Positions 32,727 to 36,287 of a stretch of 36,287 nt of DNA are shown piece after piece. A program made the translations under genes and the position numbers. Source of the DNA: Nitrospirota bacterium (GTDB taxonomy: Bacteria; Nitrospirota; Thermodesulfovibrionia; Thermodesulfovibrionales; UBA6898); the NCBI GenBank assembly GCA_003252075.1, contig QKDO01000033.1, positions 1 through 36,287 of the forward strand. Reading direction: 5' to 3'. The notes under the pieces are model-generated. The model saw only the letters and a list, made by a program, of their open reading frames with translations. It searched no databases and was not told the origin of the DNA. How positions within the stretch are numbered: position 1 is the stretch's first letter; each line of letters opens with the position of its first letter.

Positions 32727-33377
32727 CTACGAAAGCGCTTTTTGAAGGATTTTGAGGTAGGCCGCCCGGGGTATCTCCCGGGCCCCGAGGCTGCGCAGGT
32801 GACCGGTGCTCATCTGGCAGTCTATGATGCTGAAGCCCTTCTCCCGTAACTGCGCGACGAAGGTGACAAAGGCCGCTTTTGATGCATTGCTCTTCCGGGC
32901 GAACATGGATTCCCCGAAAAAGACCTTTCCCAGCAGGATGCCGTAGAGACCGCCAGCGAGTGTGCTGTCATCCCATGCCTCGACCGAGAGGGCATAACCG
33001 TTATGATGAAGTCGTATATAGGCGTCTTCCATTTCCCGGGTGATCCAGGTGCCTGACTGTCCTTTTCTCCTGATCTCCGCACAGGAGCGGATCACCTGTT
33101 CAAAGGCCGTGTTTATCGAGATGGTGAAGTCCCTTTTTTTTATGCATTGCCGGAGGCTTCGTGAGACCTTCAGTTCATCCGGGAATAGCACAAGCCGCGG
33201 GTCCGGTGACCACCAGAGGATGGGTGATCCTTCCGAGTACCAGGGAAAAATGCCCATGGCATAGGCGCTGAGGACCCTCCTTTCGCTGAGGTCACCACCA
33301 ACGGCAAGCAGGCCGTCCTTTTCCGCAAGGTGCGGAGGAGGAAAGATTATGTCATCGGACAGCTGGAATACAGGCAT
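32727..33377 (-). CDS. aat: Leucyl/phenylalanyl-tRNA-protein transferase
   Basis: 216 residues, the family's usual size. Diagnostic sequences are FPPPHLAEKDGLLAVGGDL, LSAYAMGIFPWYSEGSPILWWSPDPR, GTWITREMEDAYIRLHHNGYALSVE, GGLYGILLGKVFFGESMFARKSNASKAAF and IIDCQMSTGHLRSLGA. The enzyme transfers Leu or Phe from tRNA to proteins with an N-terminal Lys or Arg, making a ClpS-recognised N-degron. It is the last gene of the clpS-clpA-aat group, 53 bases behind clpA. It runs tail-to-tail against the chemoreceptor gene, whose stop is 5 bases away. Confidence 0.97.
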   Translation of the reverse strand: MPVFQLSDDIIFPPPHLAEKDGLLAVGGDLSERRVLSAYAMGIFPWYSEGSPILWWSPDPRLVLFPDELKVSRSLRQCIKKRDFTISINTAFEQVIRSCAEIRRKGQSGTWITREMEDAYIRLHHNGYALSVEAWDDSTLAGGLYGILLGKVFFGESMFARKSNASKAAFVTFVAQLREKGFSIIDCQMSTGHLRSLGAREIPRAAYLKILQKALS

Positions 33378-33430
33378 TTCCGGGCGTATGATCCTGCCGG
33401 GAGCAGTTATGAAAAAGCAGACGAAACATG

Positions 33431-35671
33431 TTATGACGTATAGTCAAAGGTGAGGGTATCTCCGTCCAACCCGATGATGACCTCACCGCCTCTTCTCAGT
33501 CTTCCGAAGAGGACCTCGTTTGAAAGGGTGTCCTTGATCTTTTCCTGTATGACCCTTCCGAGAGGACGCGCACCGTAAACCGGGTCATACCCTTTTGCTG
33601 CAAGCCAGTCACGCACATCATCTGCGTATGCCACGCGCACCTTTTTTCGCTTCAGCGAGGTTCGGACCTCTGCCATGAACTTGTCGACGACCTTTTTCAT
33701 GATCTCGGGGGTCAGTGATCTGAAGGTGATGATCGCGTCGATACGGTTCCTGAACTCGGGACTGAAGATCGTGGTTACAGCGTCCTTAGCCTTACGCGTC
33801 CGGTCATAGGTCCTGTCGCCAAAGCCGATGACCTCTCTGTCCATATCCTTTGCGCCTGCGTTTGATGTCATGAGAAGCACAACGTTCCTGAAATCGGCCT
33901 TCTTGCCGTTATTGTCCGTCAGGGTCGCATAGTCCATGATCTGCAGAAGGATGTTGAAGATGTCCGAGTGCGCCTTCTCGATCTCGTCGAGCAGCAGCAC
34001 GGCATAGGGATGTTTTCGCACCGCATCGGTGAGAAGGCCGCCCTGGTCGAATCCCACATACCCCGGCGGAGCGCCAATGAGCCGCGAGACCGTATGCTTT
34101 TCCATGTACTCGCTCATGTCGAACCTGATGAACTTCACCCCCATGACCGCAGCCAGCTGCTTTGATACCTCGGTCTTGCCGACGCCGGTCGGGCCGAGGA
34201 ACAGGAAGGAACCGATAGGCCGCTCAGGGTGGCCCATGCCTGCCCGTATTCTCTTGATCGCGGCAACCAGGGATGCGATGGCCTCATCCTGGCCGAAGAC
34301 GACATCCCGCAGGTCTGTCTCAAGGGTCATAAGTCTCCTCATATCCGACGCCGATACGGTCTGCGGCGGTATCTTGGCGATCTTTGCCACGACCTTTTCT
34401 ATCTCCGGTGTCCCTATGGTACGGTGTCCCGGCTTAGCCGCCAGCCGGGATAGGGCACCTGCTTCGTCTATCACATCGATCGCCTTGTCAGGCAGGTACT
34501 TGTCATTGATGTGCTTCGCCGAAAGCTCTGCAGCTGCCTTGAGGGCGTTTACCGTGTAGCGCACGCCGTGGAAATCCTCATAATGGGATCTCAGCCCCTC
34601 AAGGATTCTGATCGTCTCACCGATGTCAGGCTCCTGTATCTCGATCTTCTGGAATCTGCGGGAAAGCGCGCGGTCCTTTTCGAAGTAGTTCTTATACTCT
34701 TCATAGGTGCTTGCACCGATGCAGCGCATCCTGCCGGAATTCAATACGGGCTTGAGGATGTTCGATGCGTCCATGGAACCTCCGCTGGTCGCACCGGCAC
34801 CGACGATCGTATGGATCTCGTCGATGAAGAGTATGGCGTCGGGGATATTCTCGAGTGCCCGGATCGTTGCCTTGAGACGCGCTTCGAAATCGCCCCGGTA
34901 TTTTGTTCCCGCAAGAAGCGCTCCCATATCAAGAGAGAATATCCTGCTCTCCTTCAGGGCATCCGGCACCCGTCCCGCATGGATATGCAGGGCAAGACCT
35001 TCAACGATCGCGGTCTTGCCGACGCCCGGTTCACCCACGAGGATGACATTGTTCTTGCGTCTTCTGCAGAGCACCTGCACCATCCGCTGGAGTTCCGTGC
35101 CACGGCCTATGAGCGGGTCGATTTCGCTCCGGGCAGCTTTTTCTATCAGGTCGATCGTAAAAACGCCCAGCGGGTCTCCGGCAGGGCTTTCCCTCCCTTC
35201 CTGCTGACGTTCATCGTCCCCTGACTCAGGTTCCGTATCGGTTGTTTTCGCAATACCGTGAGATATATATTCAAGCACGTCGATCCGCTCGATCCCCTCG
35301 TCCCGAAGTATCTGGACGGCATGAGACTCCTCTTCCGAGAAGATCGCGGACAGGATATCACCAGCGTCAGCCTCTTCTTTGCCGGCAGACTGCACGTGTG
35401 TCAAGGCCCGCTGGAGCACTCGCTGGAAACCTACGGTGGGCTGGGGAAGAGAGCTCTTGTCCGAAAGTCTCTGCAGATGTTCTTCGAAGTATGCAGAGAG
35501 CGCCTGTTTGATCCGTGATACATTGCCGCCGCAGTGCCTGATAACCGCGATGCCGAGGTCATCGTGCAGTACGGCATACAGAATATGTTCTACCGTGAGA
35601 TATTCATGGCGCTGTGACCGTGCATCCTTGATCATCGCCTCGATGATGAGTTCGAACTCCTTGTTGATCAT
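33431..35671 (-). CDS. clpA: ATP-dependent Clp protease ATP-binding subunit ClpA
   Basis: 746 residues from the ATG at 35671, which overlaps the clpS stop (ATGA); an ATG at 35689 lies within clpS. Two N-terminal Clp repeats (about 1-145) receive ClpS. The first AAA+ module carries GEPGVGKTA and the Walker B LFIDEIHTIVGAG; the second carries GPTGVGKTE, LLLDEIEKAH and SNAGAKDM. The IGF loop (VIGFGDRTY) docks onto ClpP, so this unfoldase feeds ClpP. Lack of a long middle domain between the AAA+ modules separates it from ClpB/ClpC. clpP is not in the window. Confidence 0.97.
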   Translation of the reverse strand: MINKEFELIIEAMIKDARSQRHEYLTVEHILYAVLHDDLGIAVIRHCGGNVSRIKQALSAYFEEHLQRLSDKSSLPQPTVGFQRVLQRALTHVQSAGKEEADAGDILSAIFSEEESHAVQILRDEGIERIDVLEYISHGIAKTTDTEPESGDDERQQEGRESPAGDPLGVFTIDLIEKAARSEIDPLIGRGTELQRMVQVLCRRRKNNVILVGEPGVGKTAIVEGLALHIHAGRVPDALKESRIFSLDMGALLAGTKYRGDFEARLKATIRALENIPDAILFIDEIHTIVGAGATSGGSMDASNILKPVLNSGRMRCIGASTYEEYKNYFEKDRALSRRFQKIEIQEPDIGETIRILEGLRSHYEDFHGVRYTVNALKAAAELSAKHINDKYLPDKAIDVIDEAGALSRLAAKPGHRTIGTPEIEKVVAKIAKIPPQTVSASDMRRLMTLETDLRDVVFGQDEAIASLVAAIKRIRAGMGHPERPIGSFLFLGPTGVGKTEVSKQLAAVMGVKFIRFDMSEYMEKHTVSRLIGAPPGYVGFDQGGLLTDAVRKHPYAVLLLDEIEKAHSDIFNILLQIMDYATLTDNNGKKADFRNVVLLMTSNAGAKDMDREVIGFGDRTYDRTRKAKDAVTTIFSPEFRNRIDAIITFRSLTPEIMKKVVDKFMAEVRTSLKRKKVRVAYADDVRDWLAAKGYDPVYGARPLGRVIQEKIKDTLSNEVLFGRLRRGGEVIIGLDGDTLTFDYTS

Positions 35672-35979
35672 TCCTTTTCCATGCTGCATCTCAAGGGGAA
35701 TTCGTATTCGCGCGCAAGCCTATGGACCGTCCCGATCTTTGTTTCCGCGATCTCCCGGGTGTAGGTACCGGCAAGCCCTTTTCCCTTCTTATGGACATGA
35801 AGCATGATCTGTGTCGCTTCCACGGTCGACTTGCGGAAGACCTTTTCCAGGACGGAAACGACGAAGTCCATGGTTGTATAATCGTCATTCAGGAGAAAGA
35901 CATGATACATCGGAGGTTTTTTCAGCTCCTGCCGGATTTTTTCCTCTGTGCTCTGCCCGCTGTTCGCCCTGATACCCAT
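35668..35979 (-). CDS. clpS: ATP-dependent Clp protease adaptor ClpS
   Basis: 103 residues. The core reads PPMYHVFLLNDDYTTMDFVVSVLEKVF, ATQIMLHVHKKGKGLAGTYTREIAETK, with the NDD(Y/F)T binding-pocket edge and the HxxGKG helix start typical of ClpS, which binds N-terminal Leu, Phe, Tyr or Trp and hands the protein to ClpA. A TAAGGAGC ribosome-like element lies 13 bases upstream, further than usual; an in-frame TAA directly before excludes an earlier start. Its stop overlaps the clpA start by ATGA. Confidence 0.96.
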   Translation of the reverse strand: MGIRANSGQSTEEKIRQELKKPPMYHVFLLNDDYTTMDFVVSVLEKVFRKSTVEATQIMLHVHKKGKGLAGTYTREIAETKIGTVHRLAREYEFPLRCSMEKE

Positions 35980-36053
35980 AACGCCGGTCCGTGCTCCTTA
36001 AAAATAGTTTAACACAATGGTACGGGAGGATGCGGTAGTGACGCACTTTTTCT

Positions 36054-36082
36054 TTGAAAAACTATTGACAATAAAGTATAAT
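36054..36082 (+). promoter_or_regulatory. Sigma70-type promoter before the right-edge lipoprotein gene
   Basis: TTGAAA (36054-36059) and a perfect TATAAT (36077-36082) are 17 bases apart, placing +1 near 36089. A second possible pair, TTGACA (36065-36070) and TAGACT (36087-36092), overlaps it. The region is divergent from clpS. Confidence 0.7.
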
Positions 36083-36179
36083 CTGCTAGACTTTTCGATA
36101 GTAGGGCGGTACCCTGCAGACAAGGGAGTCAGACTGCTCGAGATTTTTATACATAATATCAAATAAAGGGGGAAGCTGT

Positions 36180-36287
36180 ATGCAAAGAAGAATGGGAATA
36201 GCTGTGCTGATTTTGCTGGTGCTCGTATCACTGAGCTCCCTGATCGGCTGCGCCGGCAAGGTGTATGCCCCGAAGGAGCCAAGTATC
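36180..36287 (+). CDS. N-terminal part of a lipoprotein, cut by the window edge
   Basis: AAAGGGGGAAG lies before the ATG at 36180. The 36 codons present encode MQRRMGIAVLI, a Leu/Val-rich core and the lipobox LIGC with Cys24, followed by AGKVYAPKEPSI. It is a clear lipoprotein start; the mature domain lies outside the window, so no family is assigned (an OmpA-like or SmpA-like lipoprotein is possible). A strong promoter precedes it. Confidence 0.8.
   Translation, partial: MQRRMGIAVLILLVLVSLSSLIGCAGKVYAPKEPSI

Noticed and set aside
32733-32742. AAAGCGCTTT followed by TT after the chemoreceptor gene
   Set aside because: A palindrome without a loop cannot form a terminator hairpin, and it lies inside the end of aat.
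34511-35224. 237-codon open frame antisense to clpA
   Set aside because: High GC at third positions of clpA opens the opposite frame; clpA is unmistakable.

Overview
The window is about 36 kb of a Gram-negative chromosome: there are many lipoproteins, outer-membrane beta-barrels and periplasmic proteins, strong AGGAG-type ribosome sites and sigma70-like promoters. The mix of DUF3300/DUF2950/DUF3568/DUF3313 envelope proteins, an anaerobic radical-SAM sulfatase maturase, a decaheme cytochrome with an MtrB-like porin, and the clpS-clpA-aat set fits an anaerobic or facultative bacterium of the Nitrospirota (Thermodesulfovibrionia) or Desulfobacterota type. That placement is inference from gene content only. 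I found no rRNA, tRNA, CRISPR array, insertion sequence or prophage.

Layout. (1) 1-4526: two small exported proteins, then a radical-SAM sulfatase-maturase gene bracketed by two VapBC toxin-antitoxin modules on the opposite strand. The two modules share a nearly identical promoter/operator that predicts leaderless mRNAs. (2) 4805-7950: a large MscS-type channel and a small lipoprotein. (3) 8182-21861: a long plus-strand run in which almost every product carries a signal peptide, lipobox or N-terminal membrane anchor: outer-membrane barrels, the DUF3300-DUF2950 pair, a DUF3568 lipoprotein, a MipA/OmpV barrel, a seven-repeat propeller-like protein, a glycine-zipper protein, a Cys-rich repeat protein, a DUF3313 lipoprotein, a YiiX-type papain-fold hydrolase, a patatin-POTRA-barrel protein and an orphan amino-acid-binding protein. 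(4) 21892-25937: an ion-transporter-superfamily permease and, convergent with it, a second large MscS channel. (5) 26580-32721: a four-gene operon behind a good sigma70 promoter, encoding a ten-haem DmsE/MtrA-like lipoprotein, an MtrB-like barrel, a periplasmic substrate-binding protein and a chemoreceptor. (6) 32727-35979 (minus strand): clpS-clpA-aat, the bacterial N-degron pathway in one operon. A lipoprotein gene begins at the right edge.

The most interesting items are the electron-conduit plus chemoreceptor operon, which would couple transmembrane electron transfer to taxis, and a series of small slippage-like lesions in exported-protein genes. These are a 13-bp tandem duplication that throws a signal peptide out of frame, a one-base shift that detaches a Gly-rich tail from the DUF3300 protein, and a 33-bp tandem duplication of a ribosome site plus start codon. 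They could be phase variation, recent decay or sequencing error, and reads would tell.
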